DNA from: Pseudomonadota bacterium
Lineage (GTDB): Bacteria > Pseudomonadota > Gammaproteobacteria > Xanthomonadales > Rhodanobacteraceae
NCBI GenBank assembly: GCA_018241365.1
Contig: JAFEDX010000198.1
Span: 1-64,000 of the forward strand
Reading direction: 5' to 3'
DNA: 64,000 nt
The translations under genes and the position numbers were made by a program. How positions within the stretch are numbered: the first letter of the stretch is position 1; each line of letters begins with the position of its first letter. The notes beneath the pieces were generated by a model. That model was given only the letters and a program-made list of their open reading frames with translations, searched no databases and had not been told where the DNA came from. Positions 28,085-36,623 of the stretch are shown here, in pieces.

Positions 28085-28668
28085 TCAAGCTCTCCGGCAA
28101 AGATGCGGGTGTCGTAATCCATGCTGACCTTGCCATCGACGGCGGTGGCGTCGAACAGCTCACGCAAGGCTTGCAGCATCGGCGCGTGGTTCGGATGATG
28201 CGATTTGGGCGCGTACGACGACGACAGCAGGCGGCCCTGCAGCCCATCGAAATCCAGCCGCTGGTAGTGCTTGAAACGCGCGACGCCACGCAAGCCGGCC
28301 CCGAACCAGGCGCGCATCGTGTCGTCGTCCGCGTAGCGCTCGGCCACGAGGTCCACGCTTGCAGCGGGAAGACCGGTGGCATCGGCGCGGCCATCGACGG
28401 CGCGGAAGCGCGGATTTCCACCCAGCCATGCAACGGCGGCGCCGCGCATGGCGGCGTTCGGTTCCACTGCGGTCACTGCATGGCCGGCGTCGAGGAACAT
28501 TTTCGCGGAAATGCCGGTGCCCGCACCGATATCGGCAACGCGCCAGGCAGGGGTCAAGCCGAGTCCGTCGCGCAGCCAATCGAGCAGGGCGTGCGGGTAA
28601 TCCGGACGGTAGCGCACGTAGTCCGCGACCCGATCGCTGAAGCGTTCGGTGGCATCCGGCGCGCGCAT
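28081..28668 (-). CDS. SAM-dependent methyltransferase lacking part of the catalytic core
   Basis: A 195-residue protein. The first part ([18 protein letters not shown], then [20 protein letters not shown] as motif I, and [10 protein letters not shown]) is a normal class I methyltransferase fold. After the motif II strand region SVDLV near residue 108 the sequence jumps to [14 protein letters not shown]. In relatives I know, roughly 45-50 residues lie here, including AQAFHWF-like and RPGG-like motifs. The C-terminal part ([20 protein letters not shown]) is again normal. The frame stays open, so this looks like a clean internal deletion near 28340; activity is doubtful. It starts at ATG 28668 and overlaps pyrD by GTGA. 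Confidence 0.75.
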   Translation of the reverse strand: MRAPDATERFSDRVADYVRYRPDYPHALLDWLRDGLGLTPAWRVADIGAGTGISAKMFLDAGHAVTAVEPNAAMRGAAVAWLGGNPRFRAVDGRADATGLPAASVDLVAERYADDDTMRAWFGAGLRGVARFKHYQRLDFDGLQGRLLSSSYAPKSHHPNHAPMLQALRELFDATAVDGKVSMDYDTRIFAGELE

Positions 28669-28688
28669 GTCGGCGGCAGGGCTTGCGT

Positions 28689-28973
28689 TCAATGCCAGCC
28701 GCTGAAGGCAATGGCGCCTGCGAGGAAGAGCAGGAACAGGCCGATCGCGATGACGGTCAGCGCAATCTGGATCCAGCCCAGGATCAGACCGGCCAGTGCC
28801 ATGCCGTCGCCCTCGATGGTGCCGGGCGGCGCGCGTCGGATTTCCGAGCGGGCGGCGTGCCCGCATATGACCGCGACCAGGGCGCCCACGAAGGGCAGGA
28901 ACACGTAGGCGAGGATGCCGAAGATCAGGCTGACGACCGCGAGCGAGCTGGTGCGTGGATAAACCGCGTTCAT
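28689..28973 (-). CDS. DUF4190-type small membrane protein
   Basis: A 94-residue protein with two long hydrophobic segments (AVVSLIFGILAYVFLPFVGALVAVICGHAA and MALAGLILGWIQIALTVIAIGL) joined by a polar loop containing ARSEIRR. SLIFGILA ... GHAARSEIRR ... MALAGLILGW is the DUF4190 pattern. These proteins are of unknown function. It lies 20 bases upstream of the methyltransferase in the same direction and may begin that operon. Confidence 0.82.
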   Translation of the reverse strand: MNAVYPRTSSLAVVSLIFGILAYVFLPFVGALVAVICGHAARSEIRRAPPGTIEGDGMALAGLILGWIQIALTVIAIGLFLLFLAGAIAFSGWH

Positions 28974-29032
28974 GGCTTCGTCGTCCGGATGGGTGCGCGA
29001 TTATGGTCGCACACTCGCGATGAATGCGCGGA

Positions 29033-29794
29033 TCAGAAACGCAGGGACTGCCCGCCATCCACCGCCATGATCTGGCCGGTGATCCAGCCGGCGAGCGGCG
29101 AAGCGAGGAACAGCGCGAGGTGCGCGACCTCGTCCGGCGTGCCGAAACGCCCGAAGGGGATGGTTGCCAGCACCTTCGCGTATTGCGCGGGCTGTTCGTG
29201 CCTGACCCGGTCCCACACGCCCTCGGTGAATTCGATCGAACCCGGTGCGATCGCGTTGACGCGGATGCGGTCGTCCGCCAGCGCGAGTGCCTGCGTGCGC
29301 GTGTAATGGTTCAGCGCGGCCTTCATCGCCGCGTACGGCGGTCCCATCGTGCGCGGGCGGAACGAACCGATGGAGCTGGTGTGGAGGATCGAAGGGTGTT
29401 GCGATTGCTTGAGGTGCGGCACGGCGAAGCGCGACGCCCGCACGGCGGCCATCAGGTCGACGTTGAAATCCACCAGCCAGGATTCGTCATCTTCGCGGAA
29501 ACCGTAGCCGGTGGCGTTGTTGACCAGCACGTCGAGGCCACCCAGCGCTTGCACGGCATCCCCGATCCAGCGTTCGATCTGGCCGACTTCAGCAAGGTCG
29601 CAGGTGTGCGTGTGCAACTTCCCGGCGTGGCGTCCGGCGTCGTGCCGCAGCGTATCCAGCCCTTCCTGCCCGCGTGCGCACACCGCGACCGTTGCATCGG
29701 CTGCGAGGAATCCCAGCGCAATCGCGCGGCCGATGCCCTTGCTGCCGCCAGCAATGGCGACGCGATAACCACTGAAGTCGAAGGGTGTGTGCAT
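29033..29794 (-). CDS. Short-chain dehydrogenase/reductase
   Basis: A 253-residue [21 protein letters not shown] near residue 12 binds the nucleotide, and VLVNNATGYG near 90 is the NNAG-like motif. Serines in LHTSSIGSF and the pair YAAMK near 157 complete the catalytic tetrad. FGTPDEVAHLALFLASPLAGWITG and the C-terminal VDGGQSLRF are typical. Substrate unknown. I choose the ATG at 29794 with GGGAG upstream; a GTG one codon earlier is possible. It lies downstream of the ALDH7 gene on the same strand, separated by a palindromic element. Confidence 0.85.
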   Translation of the reverse strand: MHTPFDFSGYRVAIAGGSKGIGRAIALGFLAADATVAVCARGQEGLDTLRHDAGRHAGKLHTHTCDLAEVGQIERWIGDAVQALGGLDVLVNNATGYGFREDDESWLVDFNVDLMAAVRASRFAVPHLKQSQHPSILHTSSIGSFRPRTMGPPYAAMKAALNHYTRTQALALADDRIRVNAIAPGSIEFTEGVWDRVRHEQPAQYAKVLATIPFGRFGTPDEVAHLALFLASPLAGWITGQIMAVDGGQSLRF

Positions 29795-29815
29795 CACGCG
29801 CTCCCGCAGACTGGT

Positions 29816-29944
29816 GAATCGCGTGCAAAGCGTCGCGCAAGCTGCCGACTAAATCGGCAGGATTGCCGATTTGAACGCCGCAGGCGGCCCGCAGGGCGAG
29901 CCACATGGATGTGGCGAGTTGTGCAGTAGCTTTGCGCGCGATTC
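29816..29944. repeat. 129-bp nested palindromic element overlapping the ALDH7 stop codon
   Basis: The ends are inverted repeats of 16 bases with one mismatch: GAATCGCGTGCAAAGC at 29816-29831 and GCTTTGCGCGCGATTC at 29929-29944. Inside are a perfect nine-pair stem, AAATCGGCA/TGCCGATTT around GGAT (29851-29872), and CCACAT/ATGTGG around GG near 29911-29922. The right end overlaps two bases of the TGA stop of the ALDH7 gene (29943-29945, minus). It may be a MITE-like unit, a processing site or a terminator region. Confidence 0.6.
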
Positions 29945-31475
29945 AGAGGTCGAACTTGATGCCCTGTGCCAACGGCAATGCATCCGACCAGTTGATGGTA
30001 TTGGTCTGGCGGCGCATGTAGGCCTTCCACGCGTCGGAACCGGATTCGCGCCCGCCGCCGGTTTCCTTTTCGCCGCCGAAGGCGCCGCCGATCTCGGCGC
30101 CCGAGGTGCCGATGTTGACGTTGGCGATGCCGCAGTCCGAGCCCACCGCGGAAAGATATTGCTCGGCGGCTTTCAGGTTCTGCGTGAAGATCGCGGACGA
30201 CAGGCCCTGCGGCACGTCGTTCTGCATTGCGATGGCTTCGTCCAGCGTCTTGAAGGGCATCACGTACAGGATCGGCGCGAAGGTTTCGGTCTGCACGATC
30301 TCGTCGGAATTCCTGACGCCGGTGATGATGGTCGGTTCGACGAAATTGCCCTTGCCGTTCAATACCGAACCGCCGCTGACGACTTTCGCCCCGCCGTTTT
30401 TCGCGGTTTTCACCGCTGCCGCGAACTGCTCGACCGCTGCCTTGCTGTTGAGCGGACCCATCAGGGTGTCGGGCAGGGTCGGGTCGCCGATCTTCTTCTC
30501 GACCTGCTGGTAGGCATGGCGCAGCTTGCCCAGCACGTCGTCGATGATCGACTCGTGCACGAACAAGCGACGCGTGGTGGTGCAACGCTGGCCGGCGGTG
30601 CCCACGGCGCCGAACACGATCGCCGGGATTGCCAGGCCGAGGTCGGCGGCACGGTCGAGGATGATCGCGTTGTTGCCGCCGAGTTCCAGCAGCGAGCGGC
30701 CCATGCGCGCGGCGACGCGCTCGCCGATTGCGCGGCCAACCTTGGTCGAACCCGTGAAACTGATCAGCGCGACGCGCTTGTCGTCCACGAACTTCTTGGC
30801 GAGTTCATTGTTGGCGTCGTTGAACAGGAAGAAGATTTCCGGGAACCCGCCAGCCTTCAGTGCCGCATTGCAGATGCGGACGGCCGCGATTGCCGACAGC
30901 GGCACCTTGGGCGACGGCTTCCAGATGCAGACGTTGCCGCACACCGCGGCCACGAAGGCATTCCAGCTCCACACCGCGACCGGAAAATTGAACGCGCTGA
31001 TGATGCCGACCAGGCCCAGCGGATGCCACTGTTCGTACATGCGGTGGCCGGGACGCTCGGAGTGCATGGACAGGCCGTACAGCATGCGCGACTGGCCCAC
31101 CGCCAGGTCGGCGATGTCGATCATTTCCTGCACTTCGCCGTCGCCTTCCGGCTTGATCTTGCCCATTTCCAGCGCCACCAGCGAACCCAGCGCGTCCTTG
31201 TGCACGCGCAATGCCTGCGCGCACAGGCGGATGGCTTCGCCACGCTTGGGCGCCGGCATCGCGCGCCATTCCGTGAAGGCCTTCTGCGCATTCACGATCA
31301 GCGTTTCGTAATCGGCATCGCTGGACGCATACACCTTGGCCAACGGCTCGCCGGTGGCAGGGTTCAATGGCTCCAGCACGCCCGCGTCGGTGTTTTTCGA
31401 CCACTCACCGTTGCCGAGGAAGGTGCCGGAATTGGACTCGGTGAGGCCGAGCGCGGAAAGGATGGCGTGGGACAT
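29943..31475 (-). CDS. amaB: ALDH7-family aldehyde dehydrogenase (aminoadipate-semialdehyde type)
   Basis: A 510-residue NAD-dependent dehydrogenase. [20 protein letters not shown] near residue 165 binds [14 protein letters not shown] near 265 holds the general-base Glu, and [16 protein letters not shown] near 297 holds the catalytic Cys. [11 protein letters not shown] at the start and the RCTTTRRL context are features of ALDH7 (antiquitin), which oxidises alpha-aminoadipate semialdehyde in lysine degradation (AmaB/AASADH). CCAGGAG lies five bases before the ATG. The symbol is by family resemblance; a general aldehyde-detoxifying role is also possible. The stop overlaps a palindromic element. 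Confidence 0.85.
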   Translation of the reverse strand: MSHAILSALGLTESNSGTFLGNGEWSKNTDAGVLEPLNPATGEPLAKVYASSDADYETLIVNAQKAFTEWRAMPAPKRGEAIRLCAQALRVHKDALGSLVALEMGKIKPEGDGEVQEMIDIADLAVGQSRMLYGLSMHSERPGHRMYEQWHPLGLVGIISAFNFPVAVWSWNAFVAAVCGNVCIWKPSPKVPLSAIAAVRICNAALKAGGFPEIFFLFNDANNELAKKFVDDKRVALISFTGSTKVGRAIGERVAARMGRSLLELGGNNAIILDRAADLGLAIPAIVFGAVGTAGQRCTTTRRLFVHESIIDDVLGKLRHAYQQVEKKIGDPTLPDTLMGPLNSKAAVEQFAAAVKTAKNGGAKVVSGGSVLNGKGNFVEPTIITGVRNSDEIVQTETFAPILYVMPFKTLDEAIAMQNDVPQGLSSAIFTQNLKAAEQYLSAVGSDCGIANVNIGTSGAEIGGAFGGEKETGGGRESGSDAWKAYMRRQTNTINWSDALPLAQGIKFDL

Positions 31476-31584
31476 GGTTGCTCCTGGAGCCGCGTGCCGC
31501 GGATGTCGTCGAATCAATTCACCATTGTACCAGCGGTGCGGCGCAGCCCTAAACTCGCGCCATGTCACGTGGCGTGGAGGGCGC

Positions 31585-32397
31585 ATGAAACGTCTTTGGG
31601 GTTGCTGCTTGCTGGGGCTGTGGTTGTCGTTGTCGCTGCGGGTGTACGCGGCCGAATTGCACGTCGACCTCGGCCACGGCGCCTTGGTGTTCCAGTCGGC
31701 GCAGTTGCTGGAACGCGCGGTTGCGGTGACGGTTCCCGACGACGTCGCGTTCCATCGCACGATGCACTATCACGCGGTGCCTTTGTTGTCGCTGTTGCCA
31801 GGGCTGCAACCTGGCCAGCACCTGCAGTTCATCGCGAACGACGGGTTTGTTGCTGAGATTCCCGCCGACGTGATCCTCAACGAACAGGGATCGAAGCCAT
31901 GGATTGCGGTGGAGGATCCGGCCCAGCCCTGGCCCGCGCTGGCGGAGAAGCCGAAGGGTGCGGGACCGTTCTATCTCGTCTGGACCGATCCGCGGGCTGC
32001 GCACATCAGCACCGAGCAGTGGCCGTTCGAACTCTCGTCCATTCGCGCCTTGCGCGGGGTCGATGCGCGCTTTCCCGCGATCGTCCCGGGTTCGAGCGTG
32101 CCGTCCGACAGCCCCGTGCGCCGGGGTTTCGCGGTATTCAAGCGCACCTGCTTCGCCTGCCACACCCTGAATGGCGAGGGCGATTCGAAACTCGGGCCGG
32201 ACCTGAACATTCCGCACAACCCGACCGAGTACCTGCGTGCCGACCTGTTGCGCGCTTTCATCCGCAATCCGCAATCGCTGCGGCGTTGGCCGCAGGCGCA
32301 GATGCCTCCGTTTCCCGCCGACACCCTGTCCGACGCCGACCTCGATGCGGTGCTGGATTACCTGCGCTACATGGCGAAGCACAAGGTGACGCGCTGA
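31585..32397 (+). CDS. Exported c-type cytochrome with an N-terminal sulfite-oxidase-like region
   Basis: A 270-residue periplasmic protein. The signal peptide is about 1-23 (ending YAA). Residues 25-165 look like part of an oxidoreductase-molybdopterin-type fold ([51 protein letters not shown]) but carry no obvious cofactor cysteine. Residues 175-270 are a class I cytochrome c with a CxxCH heme site in [18 protein letters not shown] and a Met ligand candidate in [16 protein letters not shown] lies four bases before the ATG at 31585. The partner enzyme is not nearby. Its job as an electron carrier is inferred. Confidence 0.78.
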   Translation: MKRLWGCCLLGLWLSLSLRVYAAELHVDLGHGALVFQSAQLLERAVAVTVPDDVAFHRTMHYHAVPLLSLLPGLQPGQHLQFIANDGFVAEIPADVILNEQGSKPWIAVEDPAQPWPALAEKPKGAGPFYLVWTDPRAAHISTEQWPFELSSIRALRGVDARFPAIVPGSSVPSDSPVRRGFAVFKRTCFACHTLNGEGDSKLGPDLNIPHNPTEYLRADLLRAFIRNPQSLRRWPQAQMPPFPADTLSDADLDAVLDYLRYMAKHKVTR

Positions 32398-32500
32398 GCG
32401 ATATGACGCTACGGATGACGTCTTGGGCCTGGGAGAGTGCGCCGATTCAGATTCGGCCAAGGCGCAAGTATCCTTGTGCGACAACAGCGGCTCGAAATAC

Positions 32501-32577
32501 GACCCCGTAGCTCAGCTGGATAGAGCATCCCCCTCCTAAGGGGAAGGTCGCCCGTTCGAATCGGGCCGGGGTCGCCA
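32501..32577 (+). tRNA. tRNA-Arg (anticodon CCT)
   Basis: A complete cloverleaf. The acceptor stem is GACCCCG/CGGGGTC and the D arm is GCTC/GAGC. The anticodon stem TCCCC/GGGGA encloses loop CTCCTAA with anticodon CCT, reading AGG codons. The T arm is GCCCG-TTCGAAT-CGGGC. CCA is encoded at 32575-32577. The 77-base length is normal. Confidence 0.97.
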
Positions 32578-32667
32578 CCATTTTCGCGTTTCAAAGCCCG
32601 ATTGTTCAAACAGCGGTGCGCCGCGAACGGGCGGTCGCCCGCTACTCGCGGCATCCATGGCGCGGCA

Positions 32668-33363
32668 TCAGGCTGCCTTGGCAGAGGCGCCCAACTGTTT
32701 CAGCACGGCTTTGGCGGCTGCGGCCGAGGACGCCGGGTTCTGGCCGGTGATGAGGTTCCCGGAGACCACGACGTGTTCATGCCAGTCGGCGGCCTTGGAA
32801 TACTCGCCGCCGTTTTCCTTCAGCATGTCCTCGACCAGGAACGGCACGGCGTCGGCGAGGCCGGCGGCGTTTTCCTCCGAATTGGAAAATCCGGTGACCG
32901 GCTTGCCGCGCACCAGCGGCAACCCGAACGGGCCGAGGGCATTGCGCAGGGCGGCGACACCGTGGCAAACGGCCGCGACCGGTTTGCCGGCGGCGTAGGT
33001 GGCGTCGATCAGCAGGCGCGAGTCCTCGTTGTCGGCAAGATCCCAGAGCGGGCCGTGGCCGCCTGCATAGAACACCGCGTCGAAGGCCTCCCGGTCGATT
33101 TCCGCCAGTTTGTGGGTATGTGCGAGCGCCTGCATGGCCGCGGGATCGGCGCGGAAACGCCGGGTCGCATCGGTGGCGCGGTCGGTCTGCTCGCTGGCGG
33201 GATCGACCGGCGGTTGTCCGCCAGCCGGCGACGCCAGGGTGATGTGCGCGCCCGCGTCCTTGAACACGTAGTACGGCGCGGCCAGCTCTTCCAGCCACAG
33301 GCCGGTCGGCTTGCCGGTTTTGCCAAGTTGGCCATGCGAGGTCAACACCATCAGGATTTTCAT
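32668..33363 (-). CDS. DJ-1/PfpI (class I glutamine amidotransferase-like) protein
   Basis: A 231-residue cytosolic protein. KILMVLTSHGQLG opens the fold, AVFYAGGHGPLWDLAD near residue 96 carries the conserved Glu/Asp-side loop, and PVAAVCHGVAALRNA near 130 holds the nucleophilic elbow with cysteine. The LASPAGGQPPVDPAS segment is typical of the Hsp31/HchA-like branch, whose members act as glyoxalase III or protein deglycases. The exact activity is not shown by sequence. The ATG at 33363 has AGGAG upstream. Confidence 0.87.
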   Translation of the reverse strand: MKILMVLTSHGQLGKTGKPTGLWLEELAAPYYVFKDAGAHITLASPAGGQPPVDPASEQTDRATDATRRFRADPAAMQALAHTHKLAEIDREAFDAVFYAGGHGPLWDLADNEDSRLLIDATYAAGKPVAAVCHGVAALRNALGPFGLPLVRGKPVTGFSNSEENAAGLADAVPFLVEDMLKENGGEYSKAADWHEHVVVSGNLITGQNPASSAAAAKAVLKQLGASAKAA

Positions 33364-33497
33364 GGGCACCTCTCCTTGCGTTGAAATACATGCCGCCATT
33401 GCGCAGCTTGGGTCACGCGGGCGCGAATGCAAGGGATGGGTGTGCGATGGGTCATGAGTTGTTACGCTTGGCCCTCTTTGTTGCGAGCTTTGCGACC

Positions 33498-33896
33498 ATG
33501 AGCCTGATTTCCGCACCGGTTTCCCACGGCGAGCTGATCGACAAGATCACCATCCTCGAAATCAAGTCCGAGCGCATCGCCGATGCGGCCAAGCTGGCCA
33601 ATGTGCGCGACGAACTCCGGTTGCTGAACGACCTGTGGCAGCGTGACGATGCGTCGAAGACGGACATTTCCGCCGAGCGCGCCGAACTCAAGCGCATCAA
33701 CGAGGCCTTGTGGGAGATCGAGGATGAAATCCGCGTGAAGGAACGCGACCAGGCTTTTGACGCGCGCTTCATCGAACTGGCGCGCGCGGTGTATCACACC
33801 AACGACCGGCGCGCGGCGGTCAAGCGCGCGATCAACCTCAAGCTGGGTTCGCGCTTGGTCGAGGAAAAGTCCTACCAGGATTACCGCGCTTCGTAG
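33498..33896 (+). CDS. DUF6165 family protein
   Basis: A 132-residue, highly charged, largely helical protein. VSHGELIDKITILEIKSERI at residues 8-27 and the following long helix (LANVRDELRLLNDLWQRD) are typical of DUF6165, a family of unknown function often found near LPS or glycan genes. Here it converges on a GT9 gene, which agrees. The stop codon TAG is provided by the GTAG foot of a REP hairpin, so the last residues (RAS) may have been altered by its arrival. The start at 33498 lacks a visible ribosome site; an in-frame ATG at 33447 adds a hydrophobic stretch but is less family-like. Confidence 0.82.
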   Translation: MSLISAPVSHGELIDKITILEIKSERIADAAKLANVRDELRLLNDLWQRDDASKTDISAERAELKRINEALWEIEDEIRVKERDQAFDARFIELARAVYHTNDRRAAVKRAINLKLGSRLVEEKSYQDYRAS

Positions 33897-33966
33897 GAGG
33901 GCCGGAAGGCCACGGAGCTCCTGGGTCAAGGATGGCTGCTTCAATCACGGCTTCCGCTGCTCCTAC
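33893..33966. repeat. Inverted pair of GTAG-type REPs carrying two stop codons
   Basis: At 33893-33911 (+) GTAGGAG leads into stem GGCC/GGCC around GGAA; its TAG (33894-33896) is the stop of the DUF6165 gene. At 33966 downward (minus) GTAGGAGC begins the second unit; its TAG (33965-33963) is the stop of the convergent GT9 gene. The second hairpin is imperfect. Confidence 0.78.
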
Positions 33967-35006
33967 GGCAAGCGCAGGCTCGCTTCCAGTCTTTCGATCA
34001 CATCGTCGACGGTCACCAGGTCCATCACACCGGGGTATTCGATTTTCGTCCCCCATGGAATGGCCGACGCCGGCTTGTGCAGGAACTGGCGCGCCGCGTC
34101 GTCGTAGCGGTCCACGCACCAGCGGCGGTTGGAGTAGGGACCGGAACGCGCGGGATTGCTGGCGGCATGCAAGCCCAGCACCCGCGCGCCGACAGCGTTG
34201 GCCATGTGCATGGGGCCGGCGTCCGGCGTCAGCACGATCGCCGCGCGCTGATACAACGCCAGTGCGCGCTTCAGGGTGTCCTTGCCGATCAGGTCGAGTG
34301 GTCGTGTTTGCATGCACGCAAGGATCGTGTCGCCCAGTGCGCGTTCGGCGGGGGAAGGGCCGCCGGTCAATACCACGCGCATGTGGAGGGCTTGTGCGGC
34401 ATGGTCGGCAACGGCGGCATAGCGTTCCGCGCGCCAATTGCGCAGTGCGTGGCTGGAGGCGGGCGAGATCAGCAATGTCGGCTGCCCGGCATCGGGCCAT
34501 TGTTGCATGGCCCATGCGCGCGCCTCGGCTGGGATCGGGATGTCCCAGCGCACCTGTGTCTGCTTCAAACCCAGCGGTTCGACGAAGCTGCCGATGGCGT
34601 CCAGCACATGCTCGCCGCTGCGCGCCGGGATGCGCTCGCGCACGCACAGGCCGTGCAGGTCTTTCGAGCGCGCGCGGTCGTAACCGATCCGCCTTTGCGC
34701 ATGCACGGTCAGGCTCAGCAGGTTGGACCGCAGCGCAACTTGCATGTGCAGCAAGGCATCGAAGCGGCGCGCAGCGAGCGCGTTCCGTACCGCGCGGAAA
34801 CCGGCGACGCCGGCACGCTTGTCGAACACCACGAACTCGACGCCGGCGATATCACCAACCAGCTTGTGTTCCAGCTTGCCGACTATCCAGGTCAGGCGCG
34901 TTTGCGGCCAGGCAGCCTGCAGGGTGCGCACCAGCGGCACCACGTGGGTCACGTCGCCCAGTGCGGACGTGCGCAGCAGGCACAGCGATTCGGGTGTTTT
35001 CGTCAT
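33963..35006 (-). CDS. Glycosyltransferase family 9 (heptosyltransferase-like)
   Basis: A 347-residue protein of the ADP-heptose:LPS heptosyltransferase family. CLLRTSALGDVTHVVPLVRTL at the start is the typical GT9 N-terminal acceptor region. The late part, VVLTGGPSPAERAL near 225 and IVLTPDAGPMHMANAVGARVLGLHAAS near 265, binds the nucleotide sugar, with the conserved D..P.H motif. It would add a heptose or related sugar to the LPS inner core. It is divergent from the Kdo kinase gene with only 21 bases between starts, which supports an LPS-core role. The stop codon lies in a REP. Confidence 0.88.
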   Translation of the reverse strand: MTKTPESLCLLRTSALGDVTHVVPLVRTLQAAWPQTRLTWIVGKLEHKLVGDIAGVEFVVFDKRAGVAGFRAVRNALAARRFDALLHMQVALRSNLLSLTVHAQRRIGYDRARSKDLHGLCVRERIPARSGEHVLDAIGSFVEPLGLKQTQVRWDIPIPAEARAWAMQQWPDAGQPTLLISPASSHALRNWRAERYAAVADHAAQALHMRVVLTGGPSPAERALGDTILACMQTRPLDLIGKDTLKRALALYQRAAIVLTPDAGPMHMANAVGARVLGLHAASNPARSGPYSNRRWCVDRYDDAARQFLHKPASAIPWGTKIEYPGVMDLVTVDDVIERLEASLRLP

Positions 35007-35027
35007 CGGGCTTGCTAGACTTCAGGG

Positions 35028-35798
35028 GTGAATACGCCGATGCCATCCGGCGGTGACCGCCACGCCATCGACCCGCGCATTGTCGCATCGGGGGCTGGCG
35101 CGATGGTGTTCGACGCCAACCTTGCCGAAGCGCCGACCCGCGACTGGTTCGATCCCGCATGGTGGCGGGCGCGGGAGCGGGTGCGCGAAGGCGGCGGCGG
35201 GCGCGGCGGCGTCGCCTTCCTGGACACGCCGGCGGGCCCGTGCGTGCTGCGCCATTACCACCGCGGCGGCTGGATGGCGCCGTTGCTGGGCGACCGTTAC
35301 GTGTGGAATGGCCGCGGCCGCAGCCGCGGATTCCTCGAGTTCGCGTTGCTGGCCGAACTCGCGCGGCGCGGGCTGCCGGTGCCGGTGCCGGTTGCAGCGC
35401 GCTACCTGCGGCGCGGACCGTACTACACCGCTGACCTGATCACGCGCACCATCGAGGATGCGCAGACCTTGACGGAAATCATCATTTCGCAGCGGCTGGA
35501 CGCCATGCTGGCGGAACGGATCGGCGCACTGGTCGCACGATTCCATCTTGAAGGCGTGGACCACGCGGACTTGAACGCCCACAATATCCTGGTTGCCGGC
35601 GACGGCTTGTGGCTGATCGATTTCGATCGCGGTGAAATCCGCGTGACCGGCACGGCCTGGAAGTTGGCCAACCTGGCACGCCTCAAGCGTTCATTGTTGA
35701 AGGTCGGTGCCTGCGATCGAGACGAGGCGCAACTGGATCGCGAAATCTGGGCACCCTTGATGCGCGGTTACGAACGTGGTTTTGGAAACGGCCAATGA
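35028..35798 (+). CDS. kdkA: 3-deoxy-D-manno-octulosonic acid (Kdo) kinase
   Basis: A 256-residue kinase-fold protein that phosphorylates Kdo on lipid A in bacteria with a single phosphorylated Kdo, such as Haemophilus and Xanthomonadales. VLRHYHRGGWMAPLLGDRYVW near residues 72-92 carries the conserved lysine-equivalent region. GVDHADLNAHNILV near 178 is the catalytic HxDxxxxN loop, and LIDFDRGE near 200 is the DFG-like metal site. The start is a GTG at 35028 (an ATG at 35040 is possible). Its stop overlaps the next gene's ATG (ATGA). Confidence 0.9.
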   Translation: MNTPMPSGGDRHAIDPRIVASGAGAMVFDANLAEAPTRDWFDPAWWRARERVREGGGGRGGVAFLDTPAGPCVLRHYHRGGWMAPLLGDRYVWNGRGRSRGFLEFALLAELARRGLPVPVPVAARYLRRGPYYTADLITRTIEDAQTLTEIIISQRLDAMLAERIGALVARFHLEGVDHADLNAHNILVAGDGLWLIDFDRGEIRVTGTAWKLANLARLKRSLLKVGACDRDEAQLDREIWAPLMRGYERGFGNGQ

Positions 35799-36610
35799 TG
35801 AAGCAGACCGTCCGTGTCGACGCCGACCGCCATCGCGAGCGCGATGGCGGAGCGACGTGGTCGCTGCTCGTGCTGGGTGCGGGTTCGGCCGGTGCACAGG
35901 AACTCGGCGCCTCCAGCGCGGTGCTGGAGCGCGACGGGCAACCAGTGCTGTTGATCGACTGCGGCCCCGGCACGCTGGAACACTATCGGCGTTGCTACGG
36001 TGCCTTGCCGCCCGCGGTGTTCATCACCCACGCGCACATGGACCACGTCGCCGGGCTGGAAGGCCTGTTTTATGCGTCATGGTTCGATGCCACGCAGCGT
36101 GGCAAAGTCAAGTTGTTCGTGCACGCCAACCTGGTGCCGATCCTGCAGACACGCGTCGCCGATTATCCGAATGCGCTTGCCGAGGGCGGCGCGAACTTCT
36201 GGGAGGGATTCCGGCTGGTCGCGTTGTCGCGCGGTTTCTGGCTGGACGACTGGTGGTTCGATGTGTTCGCGACGCGCCACCACGCGGCCGGCACCTCGTT
36301 CGGCGTCGCACTGCGCGGCTGTTTCGCGTGGACCGGCGATACCCGGCCGATTCCCGAGGTGCTCACCGGTTTCGCAGACGGGCACACGTTGATTGCCCAT
36401 GATTGCGGGCTGGTCGGCAATCCCTCGCACACCGGCGTGGCTGACCTCGAACGCGAATATCCCGACGATTGGCGCGCCAGGCTGCTGCTGTACCACTACG
36501 GCAGCGTGGTTGACGCCGAAGCGATGCGTGCGCGTGGATTCAGCGTCGCGTTGCCGGGAGGGCGGTACCCCTTGCATGTACCGCTTCCGGTGCGTGCGGA
36601 GGCCGGTTGA
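35795..36610 (+). CDS. MBL-fold metallohydrolase
   Basis: A 271-residue protein with the metallo-beta-lactamase fold. FITHAHMDHVAGLEG near residue 76 is the HxHxDH metal site. Further metal ligands are likely in RHHAAGTS near 166 and in TLIAHDCG near 203, and FAWTGDTRPIPEVL resembles the Asp-bearing strand of RNase Z-like members. The reaction is unknown; it is often annotated as a beta-lactamase-superfamily hydrolase. It overlaps kdkA by four bases and is followed 13 bases later by moaA. Confidence 0.82.
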   Translation: MMKQTVRVDADRHRERDGGATWSLLVLGAGSAGAQELGASSAVLERDGQPVLLIDCGPGTLEHYRRCYGALPPAVFITHAHMDHVAGLEGLFYASWFDATQRGKVKLFVHANLVPILQTRVADYPNALAEGGANFWEGFRLVALSRGFWLDDWWFDVFATRHHAAGTSFGVALRGCFAWTGDTRPIPEVLTGFADGHTLIAHDCGLVGNPSHTGVADLEREYPDDWRARLLLYHYGSVVDAEAMRARGFSVALPGGRYPLHVPLPVRAEAG

Positions 36611-36623
36611 TGAGGGCCGCACG

